From assembly GCA_003260075.1 (NCBI GenBank), contig QLIY01000162.1:105910-169909 (forward strand): DNA of 64,000 nt. The letters are read 5' to 3'. Shown here piece by piece: positions 1 to 14,700 of the stretch. The position numbers and the translations under genes are program-made. A model generated the notes under the pieces. It saw only the letters and a program-made list of their open reading frames with translations. It made no database searches and had not been told where the DNA came from. The stretch's first letter is position 1. Every line of letters starts with the position of its first letter. This DNA is from Phallusia mammillata. Taxonomy: Eukaryota; Chordata; Ascidiacea; Phlebobranchia; Ascidiidae.

Positions 1-3000
1 AGAAAATCCACCGATGTAGCCTTCACATTAAGATTCTTTTTAGATTTTCTAACAGTTGTAACTGATAAAACATCAGATTGTTTTGTAAGCACTAAACCGG
101 TTTAATTCTTACTTTCATTGTGATAAGTTTCCGAAAAGTTTTTTTGCAAATAGAACATAAAATTATCTTCGTTTGTGTTGTACACGAAATTTCCTTTTCC
201 AAACTATGCATCTTACAAAATAAGGTAAATTTTCTGGAAACAAGCGTTCCGAGGGTTTTCATACATTGTGTAGTATATTAGTCAGCTGTTTTGATCTGAG
301 ATATCAAATGTTTGTTCTTTTGACATTTCTAATCTGTTGAAAGATAAATTGTGACAGAATTGCTGTAAAAGTGCTCATACCTACAAAAATTGTTCTTTGT
401 TTGAAGTTCACATCTCACTGTGAATGTTTAATGTTGCTTCGAGCGTTCGACGACGGTTCAATGAACAGGTGAACAAACCCTTTGAAGCTTAAAATAACCT
501 CTAGTTTGGTGCCGAAATTGCTCCTTGTCATCGAATTATAGGCCCATAAGCGCTTAAGATTCGCCGGTAACGAGCTACTGTGCTATGAAGACCGTTTACC
601 ACTTCCCTCGATAACATCCGATGCCGTTAGTGATGTACCGGTGCCGATCTCTGTTTTCCACCTCGAAAATGAATGTTTTTGCCAATATTCGTAAATCGTG
701 TCGGGACTACTTAGGGAAGTCAGTTATCTCTTTGCATTGGTATTGAATTGAGCATTTAAGAATAACCTACAAGGCTGAATTCCGGTGTATTTAATTTTGA
801 TGAAGACGTACATCAGCAGATCGTCATTGTTTCGAAACGCATATCATGTTTTTTAGGCCGGGGAATGGGTTAACCACTTGGTCTTATGAAGTCTATATCT
901 CCAATTCACAACTTTAGATGTCTGTCTGTTAAGTGCTTAGAATTTAAATTTATTTTTCTTTGCCAAACCGTGGGAGAAATAAACCCAAGTTAAACAGTGA
1001 AAAAAAAACAATAACAATAATGAATAAATAAAAAAACAAAAAAAACAATAGTACGGAGACGATGTGTGTGTATTTAATCAACGGAGAGAAGCATTTAATA
1101 TGATTCAATTCGACCTTGGTCAAATACAACCGGAACGGTCGATCAACTGTCGGAACGAATTTAGGTCATTCACTCGACGATCTGGTCTTAAAGATAGCAA
1201 GTTCTTTCTCATCGGTTATAAGGCAGTCACGCTCAGGACTGAAAAGGATTTGAAGATTTGTTGTTGAAATAGCGTAAACTGCCCTCGGCTACTCTGACCT
1301 CTCGAAGCTAAATTCCTGAGTTCATCAGCCAGCGACCGTGGTAGGTTGACGTGGAAGGCGTTGCAGCAATACTGGAGCATTTCCAAAACCTCACGTCATG
1401 GTTTAACTGTCTTGTATCTTCCTGCACGGCTGAATGTTGTTCTGTGACAATATCTGCACAGTCAATTTGTTGAATTAAACCTCATATATTCGTTCATCTT
1501 ATAAACTAATATTTATATGTGTTTATATTTTGATATACAGCAAGTTGGCTTGTAAAGTCTTCTTCCACTATAATTGACAGCGAAATTCTACTTTTAAGCA
1601 TAAACTATTGCTTTTGGTAGTCAGAGTCTGCTGTTGTTTTGGTACCAAATTTCCTAGTAGGCCTATACGTTTAGTAGTTCCTAATGGAACATAAATTTAG
1701 TTAAAATCATGCAAACTTAGTAATCAGATTTTTGATTATGTGTTTGTGTTACACACATCTGGTTATCTTGCTACGAAAATTCAACCGTTTATTTAAAAAA
1801 AACGAAAAAATACCAATCCTCTATTTATTTATTGCCAAAACTGTTTAATCCAAGGTCGTCACGTTTTTTCTTCTACCTGTTTCTTCTCGTGCTCCTCTTG
1901 CACCACGTGACCCCTCATAGGATACAGTACCTCGCGCCAGTAATTCCAAGAAAAAAAATACTTCATTCGCAACAGTTCGCTCTGTGAATTCAACACAGCC
2001 ACACCCACTTACTACGGACAACAACAAATCCACGAGATTCATTCCGAACTTCGCCCGTCTTCTGCTTCATACTTCAGCAAACGAACAAGTGCTTAATTGC
2101 TAGCTTGGTCGGGCTGTGGCGGTGTTTTTGCCTGCGTCAAACCGTTTATTGACCCAAAGCCATAACGTAGTGGTCGCCCGGGCCAGTACGACTTGGTACC
2201 ATATGCTCGTGCGGTCACAACGAACACGGCCATTATTTTGGCGCCGAGTAGCGATTACATGTGCTACTGATTAAAATTCACATGTTTCTTTGTTGTGATG
2301 CTGATCTGGTGCTTTCTGTGGCGCTTTAAAGCTGCTCGGATTGCGTTTTGGCGGCGATTCGATCAAGAGCATCCGGCTTGTGACCATCAACGTGCCGTAA
2401 GTTAGCAAGCGAGCAGCTGCAATTCTCTGTTGACATTTACAACTTGTCTGCAAATAGTTTTTCATGCACTTTTGACCCCACGCCGCTTAACCGTTTTCAT
2501 TTTTCGTGGTAGACAACTTTTTATGTCCATCAAAAGTTCATCCTGATATAAAAAGAAACCGGCATGTTTTACCAATACCACAACCTACGTACGTGTGGGA
2601 TAATGGCACCACCGACGTGCGCACTGACCTACAGGTACGCAGTCTTGTTTATGAGCAATTGCGGTGGAATTTAATGTATTCCGTAGCAAATGAGCCTCTT
2701 GAAAATGTTGCATAACTCATTTTACATTTGAAGGGACGTGGCTTGAATATTCGATGTGAATCAGAGAATGGCCCAAAACGGTTGCGGTTTGTCAGTTGAA
2801 AGTCTGAAAATAGTTTGTACTTCGTTTTCGATTTTTTTAAACTTATTACTAGTTCGAGTCTGTACAAATCTTTTTGAAAATACAAACAGAAAACTTGTAT
2901 TGTATTGAAATATAATTTTTGGTACTTTTTTCACTTTTCAAGCATTAGCTTCCAACTTTGCGAAATTGCTTTCTTCGCTCAAACGGTTACACAAACCAGT

Positions 3001-3289
3001 TTATTACATAAAATGCGTTTAGCGCTCATTTCATTCAAGCGAGACACCTGCCAAATTCCTAGGAGTCATCGAGGGGCCAGTGGTTCGATTTCGCGCAGGG
3101 ATTCAACAACAATAACAAACCACACGATGCAATTAGGTTTGATTTTAGAATTCAATCCCTCGACCTGGGATTCCCATAGGAGTTAATGGCGGCCGCCGGT
3201 CTATGTGACGTCACGATCACGTTGCTGGTGAACTTTCAATTCCAGGAGACAGTGGTTTCTGTGTGATATGGATCTGGCAATGCTAACGC
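1..3289. other. Gene-poor stretch, no supported gene
   Basis: I see no coding exon with splice context, no RNA gene and no recognisable repeat family here. Open frames are under 95 codons, lie on both strands, and none shows a domain or signal peptide. A-rich tracts lie near 1000-1050. The stretch may be intergenic or a large intron or UTR of a gene outside the window; the sequence does not decide. Confidence 0.5.
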
Positions 3290-3675
3290 ACTCGAAGATA
3301 GTGTGGTTGGTTTAGACCAGGGGTTCCCAACCTTTTTACGATCTCGTACCACTTGGACGCACTGCACTGTCACGCGTACCACTTCTTGCAGAACAACTAA
3401 TTTGATCAAATCATATTCATTCAAAAGAATGGCCTACTAAATAACACTAAAGTACCACAATTAAATTGAATGAGATTTTTGTTTACTGTAAACAATTATA
3501 AAGTTGCGAAACCAGGCTTTTGTGAAAAAAAAACGGAAGCTACTCGCGTACCACCTGAAAAACCTTCGCGAACCACTAGTGGTACGCGTACCACAGGTTG
3601 GGAACCCCTGGTTTAGACTCTAAACTTTAGAGGTTAGTCGGCAGTCGTGGGTTCACATCCCACCGCGTCCCAAGT
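3290..3675 (+). mobile_element. tRNA-derived SINE interrupted by a hAT MITE
   Basis: If 3318-3610 and one copy of its target duplication are removed, the flanks join into a tRNA-like head: an A-box-like GTGTGGTTGGTTTAGAC around 3301-3317, then at 3611-3670 a Leu/Ser-like anticodon arm and the B-box-like GTGGGTTCACATCCCAC. Resemblance to a class II (Leu/Ser) tRNA is by eye. It is not a functional tRNA because it is split and the acceptor stem does not close. Confidence 0.5.
3318..3610. mobile_element. hAT-type MITE, 293 bp
   Basis: The ends are inverted repeats, CAGGGGTTCCCAACCT at the left and its complement AGGTTGGGAACCCCTG at the right. The element is flanked by a perfect 8-bp duplication GTTTAGAC (3310-3317 and 3611-3618). 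An 8-bp target duplication with CAGGGGT-like ends is the hAT signature. There is no transposase frame, so it is non-autonomous. Confidence 0.9.
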
Positions 3676-6600
3676 TGATATTTTGTATCTTATCACTTTG
3701 TTGACCTTGCAAATACATTTCTAAACTAGTCATAAGTTTGATGTTGACATGAAGGTTACGTGGTAGTTTCAGCATTAAAACACATCTTTCTTCATTTTTT
3801 GAATTTGGTGTGTCCAGCAAAAAAAACATTATTATTAGTGGATGTAGAACTGGAAACTGGTCTAAAATTCCTTATTCAAATAGAAAAAAGGACCTCTTCA
3901 AGATCATGTTGTCTTTTGTAGAGACTCACAATGCTCATTTAAATCATTGTATTTTTGTAATTGTAATCCAATTATTTAATCCAAATCGGTTATGTCTTTT
4001 TTGCACGCTGCCAAAATTTGAAAATCTGTATGAATAATTGCACTGTTACACAAGCCATTATGACAGTATAACATTTTATCACATAATGCTACGAGTTTAA
4101 ATGGCCTGAACCAGCGTGTTAAGTGCTTAAACTCCTTCACCTTCAGTTATTACCGAATAAATCATGTAATGTAAGCGGCGTGGTTTCCATTTCGGAAGGC
4201 AAAAAGGTTGTCTGATGGTTAACGAGCATGTTGTATCCTCATGGCCAAAATAGTCTTGTTTGTTTGTTTGAGATAACTACAAGACTTCTTCTCTTTAGAA
4301 GCACATTTTTGAACCCAAAACGTTCGAGAGTTAACCTCACCAAGGATGCTTATTAAAGCTGTGTTTATAAGATTTATTTACCTTTTGCATCGTTCCTGGG
4401 TTAAATAACAAACTACTGGGTAATTTTGTGTCAAAATAACCGGTAACCTATTTGGACATTATCGATGTATTTAAAGGATAACCATGCGTTCAAAATACAA
4501 AAATAGATTTAATTATGGTCAACACTCCTTTAAACTGGATGCTTGAAAAGGGCGCGTTAATTTAAACCTATTCTAGAATTTCTTACATTGTCGAAAAGCC
4601 GGTTAAGGCCAATTTAAGCTCGCAAATTATTCTTAACCACCTATTCGCGGGTTTGAAATTAATCCGCAATTACTTTGCTAATGAGAATCACGTTTACAAA
4701 ACCGGCATAATCCCGGTGTAGTAGCTTGGCACAGAGGGATAAGAGTAATCTTGAAGTCAGCGTGACAGCGGGGTGGAGTTAATTAATCCAAGTGATCCTG
4801 TTGTTTGTTCGCTGCAGCGTTTATGATTGGAGGATGAAACCTTAATCAAAAGAGAGCTTGTATCGGAGTTTTAAGTTGGTTTCGGGTAAAATGGGTTTGA
4901 TTTAGTCCTGACTTTACCATCGGTCACATTTGTGTCATAATTTCACCTTGGAAAATCCTTTCGAGCCACAATTTGATCAAGTGTGAAGTCAGGCCAGAAT
5001 TAAATCAGTTTTTCATTAACTTAAGTACAAAACCGTCCTGACTTTTAAATGAAAAATTCGGGTTCAGTTTCGCTTAGTAGCTGTATATATTTGTATTTAT
5101 TAGTGAATACATTTTATTCTACACATTTCAACAAACTTTGTAACTGTTATTGTCAACTTTTACCAATTAGCTACAAGGCCTTTTTTAGCCTTACCATGAT
5201 TTGAATTTGATAACATTGTCAAAGTTCTTGCAAACTAACAGCATTGAGAAAGATACACCGAGAAAGATAATTGTATCCTCTCAAAATTTGTGTTCATTGA
5301 GCACCTTGTAGCTATGCGCGTGCGGCAATCAGGCCATACCTCGCATATAAGCGTTAGCAGATCGAACTTTCACTCAATCTTACATCATCTCCGTCGAGCT
5401 GGCTTCTACATCACGCTTTGTTGCGTCAGAATAGCTTCTTGTTTTCTTCCGAAGCCATCAGCTGATATTTCACATATGCCCAAGGCAATCCAGGCCTTTG
5501 GGTTCACTTTTAATGATGAAACATTGCCCTCATACCGATAGATCGGTTGGGATTTTGATGGGCTCCGGTTGCTCAGAAACAAAAAGGAAGTTCCTTGCGA
5601 TTTGGGGAACGTTTCAAACCACTCTTCTATCATTTATGCAACTTCCATGCGCGCTTGACAAACGATTGCAGCACGTTCAAAACAGTGCGATTGTTGCAGA
5701 ACCGTAACCCTAAGCTACCTGTTTGGCCTCAGTCTTTAACGCTATATAAGTATAACAATTTCATGGGATGGATACACTTGCCAATACGGCATACCTCTTG
5801 TCACCAGCTGCACTGACGAGACCGAAATGTATAGTGGTGCAAAAATTTGACCTTAAATTTTATAGTGGTACAAAAATTGCAATCTTTTACTTTGGCGTTT
5901 CTCGTAACGAAATGGCTGTTTTAATTTGGCGTTTTGTTAACTTATAAACAAATGGTTCGGTAAAAACTTCAGTAAATGATTGTTTCCAAACTGAAGGTTC
6001 TCATCCCTCTTTGATGGTTTGTAACTACAAATAGGTTAGCAAATGAAACTACGAACAGTTTAGGGAAGATTTTTTTCGAGGAAGCGTTTGCGCCATGCAA
6101 TCGGCCGCAGAATATTGAAGCAAGTTCCCACACCAGATTTTCGCCATGGATCGCAATTTGGAATAGTTCCATGCGTTTGGCTCCAGCCACCTGTCTACCA
6201 CAAATGCAATAATCATGCATTCAAAAGCTAGATTCGGCATAAATACGTCCGGTGACGTTCGCAGCCGTTGATGCTCGGCCAACTTGGGCCTATTTGCCTC
6301 CCGTGGTGTAAGGGCCAGGAAATCTCGCAACGCCCAGGAAATGTTGAATTGGGGATTAATTTTTCCCATTAGCCTGAGCCAAGCGGTTATAGATGGGCCA
6401 GGAGATTGCCTTTTGGCGGAGGGCTAATGGAGTTTGTATTTCCGTGCCCATGTTAAGATACACATGGCTTTGCGGGAGATATTGCCCGTTCAAACGCATA
6501 TCTCGAATATGGCAGCTAAAACAACAAGAGTCCTATGCCCGGGTACTCGACCTTAAAATGAACCTAGCGGATTACCGGTGAGGACACAACGCTTAAGAAC

Positions 6601-9600
6601 GACTTAATGTTCTATTTTGGTAATTGGGTTGCTTCTACCAATTTGCAGAAAAACGTATATTGGGGCCCATTGATTTCTTTTCTTTCATATCTAATGTGCT
6701 GTGATGTGTAGGGACACTGCTACATTTCATAAACAATGCAGTACATCAGTTTGTAAGGAGTTATTCTCTTCATTTTTGTTCATACATTGCGCAATACACA
6801 TTGTTTCACAAGAGACGTGATTATATCATTTTTGCAATGAATTCTATCATTTTATATTCGCAACAAGAATTTGCTATCTTGTTGAATGAGGTAAAAAGCT
6901 ATCCAATGTAGCCTAGCATCTTAATGAAATGCTTGTAACTTTTAAACTTCGCGTTTGCAACCTAGACTGTAGTGTGGCATCAAGCCTTCATCATATTTCA
7001 AGATTTCGGTTCAGCCGCTATCACATGAACAGGTGGAGAATCCGTGTAAGTTTCCATTTGCCAAAGGCGCGAAGTAACAAGCGCATTTTAAAAGATAGTA
7101 GGAAAAAAGTCTTTCGGTTCCTCAAAAGTTCGCGCCCGATTCTATGTTAACTTTACGTCGCCTTATTCAGAAGGCAGACGTAGTAAACATTTCGTCATAA
7201 AGTTGGCACAGTGTTCAAAAGTGCGGTGTATCAAGCCTCAAGAATTCGACAGGAGGCTTACCTACAGTGGTCTGACTTCTTTGTATCGCCCCGTTTCTCA
7301 CGCCTGTTAATGCCTGTTTGAGATAGCAAACAGCTGGTAAAGACTCCCAGCGGTCTAGTGCAACTAAATTCCCTGTTTACTACGCATGTTATGGAATGCA
7401 AAACGCCCCCTGTAATGTTGGTCTACACACCTCGGTTGTGTGTTTTCGGCGTGTTCGCGGAAGCTACATTGGTAAAGTCACATGTGTGATTGGAAATGAA
7501 GGCATGTTTTCCTACGGTTTTGCGGTAACCATGGCGCCACAGGGACAACAGCGAACTGATAAAACAGAAACGAAATTTGATTTTTGACCCTGCTTTTTTT
7601 CCAAAAACATTCGCCTTTAGTATTAAGAGCCAGCGGCAAAATTTAAAGGGACCGAATCCGTCGCGCCCCAATGCGTTCACGTGACCGTAACCAGACGCTA
7701 CGTCATGTTAAGTTACGAGGTTACAGTAGGACAGTTTATCTGCCAGAAAAAAACACGCGATCTGTGCTAACTGCCAGTGGTGGTTACTTCAGGTCAAACT
7801 ACTGCTGCCGTTGTTTTGTTTAGTAGATGGCTCTTTTGCATTTGACCTTCGGTTTGTTTTTGTTAAATGTTGGGACACGTTGCTAACCTGTGTAGCATTT
7901 TAAACACTTTAGGCTCGTTGCAAACAGTTACATTACTTTATAGTGACGTTATAGCTGCAGTGCGTTTAACTCATATCCACCAATTGTGTCCTCCACTTTT
8001 CTGCGCTGCATAAGGTATCAGTTAACGTTGCGACGCTATTTCCAGCTTGGTAATGGTATAAGTGCATTAATGTCGCTGTTTTTTTCGCCATGCAAAATTA
8101 ACTGAACTATGTTTTTGTTTTTCTAAAAATGTTTACACGAAATGTTTTATTTTTGTTTAGAACTGCCCTCCCTTCCCCAGTTTTACTGTTGGATACACGA
8201 AGCTCGAATTGTGAATCCTGATTCAACATATCGGTAAATTGCTTGAAGTTTTTTGTTTTAGTTTAACGTATCGTTTTAAAAATGTTTTGCGCATAGTAGT
8301 ACCAATACCCTTGTTGTTGGTTCATTTGCTGGTCAATGCAATTTTTGATCAGATTCGAAGCGTTCATGTGTGTCACTTGCCAAATACTTTTACATTTAAT
8401 AAAATCCTGGCAATTCATATGAGCACAAAAACGAGAAAAAAATTGTCATAACGCCTGAAATTAGTTTCACACAACTTCCAACCACCAGTCACGTGTCTCC
8501 GTTTCCAATAGCAACCAGGCACAAAATGAGGAACTTGACAGAAAAGCCGCGGCAGGACTGCAGTACCAACGGTACTTTTCTAAACAAAAAACTTGCGACT
8601 TGTACCAGGTACTTTCGTGGGGGGTTCCCCTTTCCCGACTTGCCTTATATGGCAGTGATCGCACCGATGGCTGTGGATGGTGCAACGTCATAGCGCTTTC
8701 ATAAAAGGTCACAAAAAGGTGTATGACATCACAATTTGCGTCTAAACATCTGAACTTTAGGCAGCACCGATAAAATATGATAAAAGCGGACTTAGGACTT
8801 TGGAGTTCTATTGTATTCATTTCGGCACCAGATGGTTATGGTTTCACTGAAACAATGCCTTATAGTCGGACGAAACAATACGGTATTTCGGGACACTGTT
8901 TTCTGTACGTCTCGCATGTGTATGCTCCTAGCATATAGGAAATTTCAAGTAGTTTTCCATGTGCGTACGTGATTCCCGTCGTGCTAAGTCGATTTGGAAT
9001 AGCAAAATAACTGGTGGACTACACACACCCACCGGCTTCCTAATGCAATACCCACTCGAACATTTCAAAACCTGTTTGTTTGCTTATTGGCTACAATCTT
9101 AAGCATAAAACATTTTTAGTGTAAAATTCCTTGAGGACCTCGTAAATAGTCTTTGTTGCTTATCTGTATGGGTTGTTTCAAAATATAGGGGTTTTACACA
9201 GTTTACTTTGTTTATAATCGCTTCTGTAGTTTTATTCACTTGTTAGATGAACTTAATATTTTGGTGAATCTGCATTTTAGAGATAAACGAAGGCCGGTTT
9301 TGGCGCAAAACAGGATGTAGAATCGTTTTAAAATTTAAAGAACCACTACTACAATCTTTGTTTTCGTGCGAACGTACTAAGGTAACTGCTACAGTATTTC
9401 CAGTGATGTCAGGTCACAAAAGCCTAAAATGTGTTGAAACGAGTTTTTGTTTTGTTATGCTCATTGGACGAAAGTGACAAACTTAACCGCTAAAGGCGCC
9501 ATTTCGGTTTGCTGTAAAGGAAATCCAATACCCGTAAATCTGTTTCTCCAGTTGTTGTTGACAACTTAACGCCTTAACTGGTGCAATTCGTGTTTTTGTT

Positions 9601-11710
9601 TTTCTGACCCCACATGAAATGCTTTGGTGCAGTTCATAGACGTCCTTTTCCTAAGTAACGTTTGTTTTTCAAGCAGAACTGAAACTTCAATACAGACTAC
9701 AAACTTGTTCTCGTAAATTCCCAACGTTTTTCGCAACATTTGTTGACTTTTATGCACGAAACAAGGAAAAGGGAACCGAATGAAAACGCCTAATACATGG
9801 TTTTGTTCTTTAACCTTTTACGTATTATGCACGGTTAACTTAAATGAAATGAAAATATGAGGTTCGGAAAACGCTGTGGATATATTTCAAAAGAACGAAT
9901 CCGTTTTTATGAACTGCATAAAAAGGGTACAACCTGATTTAGTTCTTATTTGTAACCTGAACTTGTCTCACACTTTGCATTAAAGTCGAACATTTAAATC
10001 TTAAAATTTCAAAGTTCTAACCAACCTGTTTGAAATGGTCTCAAAACTGCCACTCGCAGCGCTGCAGAGTATATTGGCTGTTTATAGTCATTGGGTATTT
10101 AAATTAGGACTGTGTCAGATCCCAATGAACAGGAAAAGCAATTTGACATCACTTATTTCAAATGCTTTGCTGTACCCAGTAGAGCTGTTATAAACCTTTT
10201 GTGGCCATTTACTTCGCATGCAAATTTGCTTTTGTTGGGTGTTCGGTCAATATGTGAACCAATCGGTTGATTTTATTACGGCCCAGTCGTCGCATTTTCC
10301 GAGATTAATTCTTCGCTGTTTTTATTGCGATCGACCGGCAATGCTGAAAATAGCACCACTGTTGCCTACTTGACTTTAATGAACAACTCCCGCTATGCGT
10401 TAGTGACTTTTCTGGGCTTATTTAAACAGGGAGTTGCTTCTACACCAGTGGTTGTATTGGATTCTATAGATTTTGTAGGTGATATTGTGGTGACACTTTC
10501 TGTAAAGTGACCTGTGTACCTCTACAGTAAATTCCCTTCAAATAACTTTGTGCATTTAATTAAACAAACATTTGCCATCTAGGTGTGTTTCTCCGGTAAC
10601 TGTTATAAATGGTTCTTGAAGGATTGACTAGTTGTATTTTACATTGTGCAAGCGGGCGTATTGAGTGTTTATGCTACCCGGCTGCGTCTTGGCTAATGTG
10701 TTATGCCTAAACGAATTTACTTTCTTTGTTTGTGTCTTTTTGGTCACAGCAATCTGTTTGCAGCAGGACACTGCAGCAACGTAATGATATCAGCTGTTGA
10801 AACGTCCTCAGTTCGTTTTAAATTCGCCGAAAAACCACAAACAGAAAGATATGACTTGCCGTGACTAATAGGCCAATACATAACACACGGCGACATGCGT
10901 ATCAGCTGGTAAGCACCCTTACATGCACAGCATCAACAGTATCATGAATTTGCCTAGCAGCCCGGCTCAGAATTGCGCAACAGTTTGCCACGCGTTCACT
11001 TAGACAAAGGCGCGTGCAGAGTGTGTGTACCCGGCTCACGTGACGCTCTCAGCCAATCAGCGGTCTGACCGGCGGACGCCCGCTGACTAATTTGTTTTTG
11101 TAAATGAAATCATAACGGCACTGTGTTGCGCAACGGCTAGCATGGTAACCCTGCAGGTTTGACGTGGCTTAGTTGGCTGTTGTGTTATAATTTTCTCCGT
11201 ATCAGATCCTTCTAGCCATGCAAAAGATATCTATCAATCTGTCCCACCATTTCGACGTACTGTCCTTTGTGCTTCAGGGGCAAAACTGTACAGTGATACT
11301 AATGGCTGCTACACCACTTCAAGTATGTTGCAATACCTACCTGATAATGTGTGGGCTTTTGACCACTTACATAGACGTGGCAGTGTGGGTGTTCAGGTGT
11401 CATTTACTAAATAACGGTGACATGGATTTTTGAAACGCCCTGTTATAGTGTTTAATCTACCCATACTCACTAATGGAACTTTTATACGTCTTATTAAGTC
11501 CTATTTTTATGTGGTGTGTCCACGTTAGTGACAGATTAACTTTTATTTTAAGTCTGCTTCCGGCTGGGCGTGTAACCACCATTGTGCATAAATAATGTAT
11601 CACACAGACTTATCTGACAATCCCTAGCCCTGTCCAGTAATACCCATGATCTTCAAACCTTATTTTAAGCACACTAGTTTGCGACGGGAGATTGCTAGTG
11701 TACATCGAAT
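3676..11710. other. Gene-poor stretch, no supported gene
   Basis: There is no convincing exon. A short imperfect tandem repeat (TATAGTGGTRCAAAAATT) lies at about 5829-5876. Around 4560-4860 there are several AT-rich homeobox/TCF-like words (TTAATTAATCC, CTTAATCAAAAG), which could be regulatory, but single motifs prove nothing. A translated word near 5640-5707 resembles the end of a non-LTR reverse transcriptase but is too short to call. Confidence 0.45.
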
Positions 11711-11776
11711 GTGTACATTTTGTCCATGCAGTGTTTAAATTCTAGTGTACATTTTGTCCATGCAGTGTTCAATTCC
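11711..11776. repeat. Tandem duplication of a 34-bp unit
   Basis: GTGTACATTTTGTCCATGCA followed by GTGTTTAAATTCTA occurs at 11711-11744 and again, slightly diverged, from 11745. There are two copies only, with no coding or TIR context. Confidence 0.85.
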
Positions 11777-14700
11777 CATCCTACGTTTTAAGGCTTGAGG
11801 GCGAACTATAATGCTATAAGCCTTTTTTGGTCTTATCAGCTAACAACAAGCATTCTCAGTTATAACATTACAGTGTCAATTAATTTTTTGAACCCTTTTT
11901 TGCGTTTTTGACATGAAAGTACCGTGCAAACAATTGCTTGTAATCACAGTGTTTGAAGTTTATTTTGATAGTATTTGTTTGCAATATAACCATTTTACAT
12001 AAAAGTTGTAAATAATTTCTTGAAACCATTTTTTGTGTCCTTAGTTTGCAAAACCAAAACATATTTGATTCAAAAATATGTAGCCGGCTAAAGAAGTGAT
12101 ACATAAGATTTTTGCCAGCTTAAAAAGTTAAAGAACTGCTGATCCAGTTTGACAATGCAGTAGGAACTGTGCGTGGCCCGCAGCAAATCAGGAAGCCTGT
12201 GTCTTATTTAAAGGCCTTCATCGCCCTGTCAATCAATAGCTGAGCACGAAATTGCCCGGCGTTCAGGTTTATGGAGCGTGCTCCTTGGTGTGGAAAAGCC
12301 GCTGCAATGCTGGCTAAGCACGGAAGCATTCTGTGTACGTTTAAAGCGCAAACCACAGGGCTGTAAAATCAACTAGGTCCGCCTCCTTAGCAAACTGTTC
12401 AAACCGGTGCTGTTGTCGATGCAGTTTTGTTTTAATAACCAAACTGGACTTCGTACTTGCAAACGTTATGACACACACTGCTTGCCAGGCGCTCCTTAAG
12501 TGGCTTTGATGAGTTGAACTTTGTACAGCACGTAATATGGCTTACATTTTTAAAAATATCATTTTGTTTAAATACAGTATGACGTTTTTAAGTTTCTGGT
12601 GTGCATTTTCGGTCTTGTTTTGGAAAATGCTTTATAAAGCAGTGTGCTATTCCTGTTGATGCATAAAAATCGTGAATTTAAACAAACAGTACTGACAGAG
12701 AAAAATACTGCGTTGTGGTCCTTTTGCAATTTTAAATCCCACCCCCGAAAATTATTAATAGCTTCTACCAGCATGCATAATGAAGCTAATTTTTTTTCCG
12801 TCACACCCATCGATTTTTCAGCTGACAATACGTACGTAAAGATCCAATGTTATGTAAGCATTCCTGAGTTGAACGACCACAATTTGTTACAACGACTTTT
12901 CGATTTTAAGAAAAAATGTCACGAGAGATCAGCACACGGCCATGTATTTTTCTTACAGCTGAACCTTTTGCAAGCAAATGTAGGTGAAGTTATTGGTGAT
13001 AACTTGCAATGTTCTGTGGGAACTCGGTCATAGCGGTTAGTCGTTGCTCGCTGAGAAATGTTACAACGCAACTCCACCAGCTCACAGTGTTGTCGAAGTG
13101 GTGGTTACATCAACTCCCATGTTGTTTTGTAACGCCGTTATCGTCAAAACTGTGCTGTTGCGCTGCATAACGATAAAATAGATTTGAATGTGGTGTACCA
13201 GCGTTGGAAATGGCCCATGATTTATGTTTGTTGCCTGCAAAGATTTTCACATGACTGGCTAAGTTGTTATTCGTTTTTTGAGATATGCCTCATACGTACG
13301 CGTCATTAGCAACCGTCTGCAGCAGCAGCGGTGCAAACGCCGGAAAAGCCATTGTGACGTGACAAACGCCGACTCGTGCATTATTGATGACGGCACATGT
13401 GTCGATCAGCTGATCGCTAGCCCACCCTCTCTCTCGCGCGAACCCTCGTCGCTACAGCGAAAACCGGTGTTTTCGGGTTTGGCGTCAGCGCCCTGGTGAC
13501 TGGCAAAAACGTTTTAAGCCGTTTTCCAAAGAAGTGTTACCATTTGGGACGTTTCAAAAATCTTGTACCCAATTTGTTGAGTTTCCTATTTAAGTAATTT
13601 ATGTGCCAAGCATTTGGCTGGGTATGCATTGCTTCAAGATAGCTACGTAACCACACCAAAACAAATATCAAGCCGGCAATATCTGCCCAAACGCTTTGCA
13701 CACAATCGTTGGATCAGAGTTTAACTTCCTGCAGCTACACTGTCATTACAAGCCGTTGTATGACTGTAGTCTACAAAACAACATGACTTTGATGCATTGT
13801 ATGGCTACTCGACTTGGGGGATTGCATTGTTTGCTTCTGCAACAGGATTTCCACCATTTAAAACGCTCGATAAATGCTATTACTCAACCCGCTGGCTTTT
13901 AGTCAGCTGTTGTTATGTTAGTTAATGGTAGAAGCATCAATGTTTCATTGTGACGTAATGAATCGATGTTTGTCTCTTGGTAAGCTTGTTGCAAGGGACT
14001 CACGTTGCTGGGTGAATAAGAATCAGAGAAATCGGTCAGCACTTTGTCATCAGGGCAACGCGTGGTATACGTCATTCCGAGCTAACATCATCAGGCGTCA
14101 GATGCTGCCTTTGTTGCAGCATGCATTGAAAACATAGCCTAAAGGAAACAACAAATTGGCCATCAAAAACCCTTACAAAAAGAATGGATCTGTAGATTTT
14201 TTTTTGGCAAGTTGATTCTTGATCAAACCATTTTGTAAGGCTGTGTACAATGCTTGTAAAAATACTCGTTACATTACCCTGGTAATACTACTTTACCACA
14301 GTTAACTATACAAAGCCTTAAATGAGGTTTACAGCTTTAGTGGTGCTGTTCCAATACAAGACCTAAACTGAGGTTTACAGCCGGGACAGAACTAGCTGTA
14401 GTGGTGCTAGTCCCTCAGTAGACACGGTGTCTGCTTTCCACCAGCCAGCGTTGAACAATTTTGCCTCTCTACAGCCTTGAACTGGAAAGGTCGAACCCTT
14501 GTTGTCGGTTTCTTTGCGGTTAAACACGGCGCTGTTTTGGGCCCCGAGCGAGTCCTACCTCGACGAGATGAGTTCAACTGGAACGCGGCTTATATGAATA
14601 ATGGAAAGGCGCTTCAGCGTCTATGGTCCGACCAAGACCCACGTTAAGTCAGCCTGGTGCCTTCAAGTTTTTGTATGGCGCCCAATTAGCAGTGGTGGTT

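Noticed and set aside
5640-5707. A reverse-transcriptase-like word (DKRLQHVQNSA) suggesting a non-LTR retrotransposon
   Set aside because: It is only about 20 residues, with no other RT motifs or poly-A end around it; chance or a very old relic.
12644-13033. A 129-codon plus-strand frame
   Set aside because: No domain, signal peptide or splice partners, and an overlapping minus-strand frame of similar quality.
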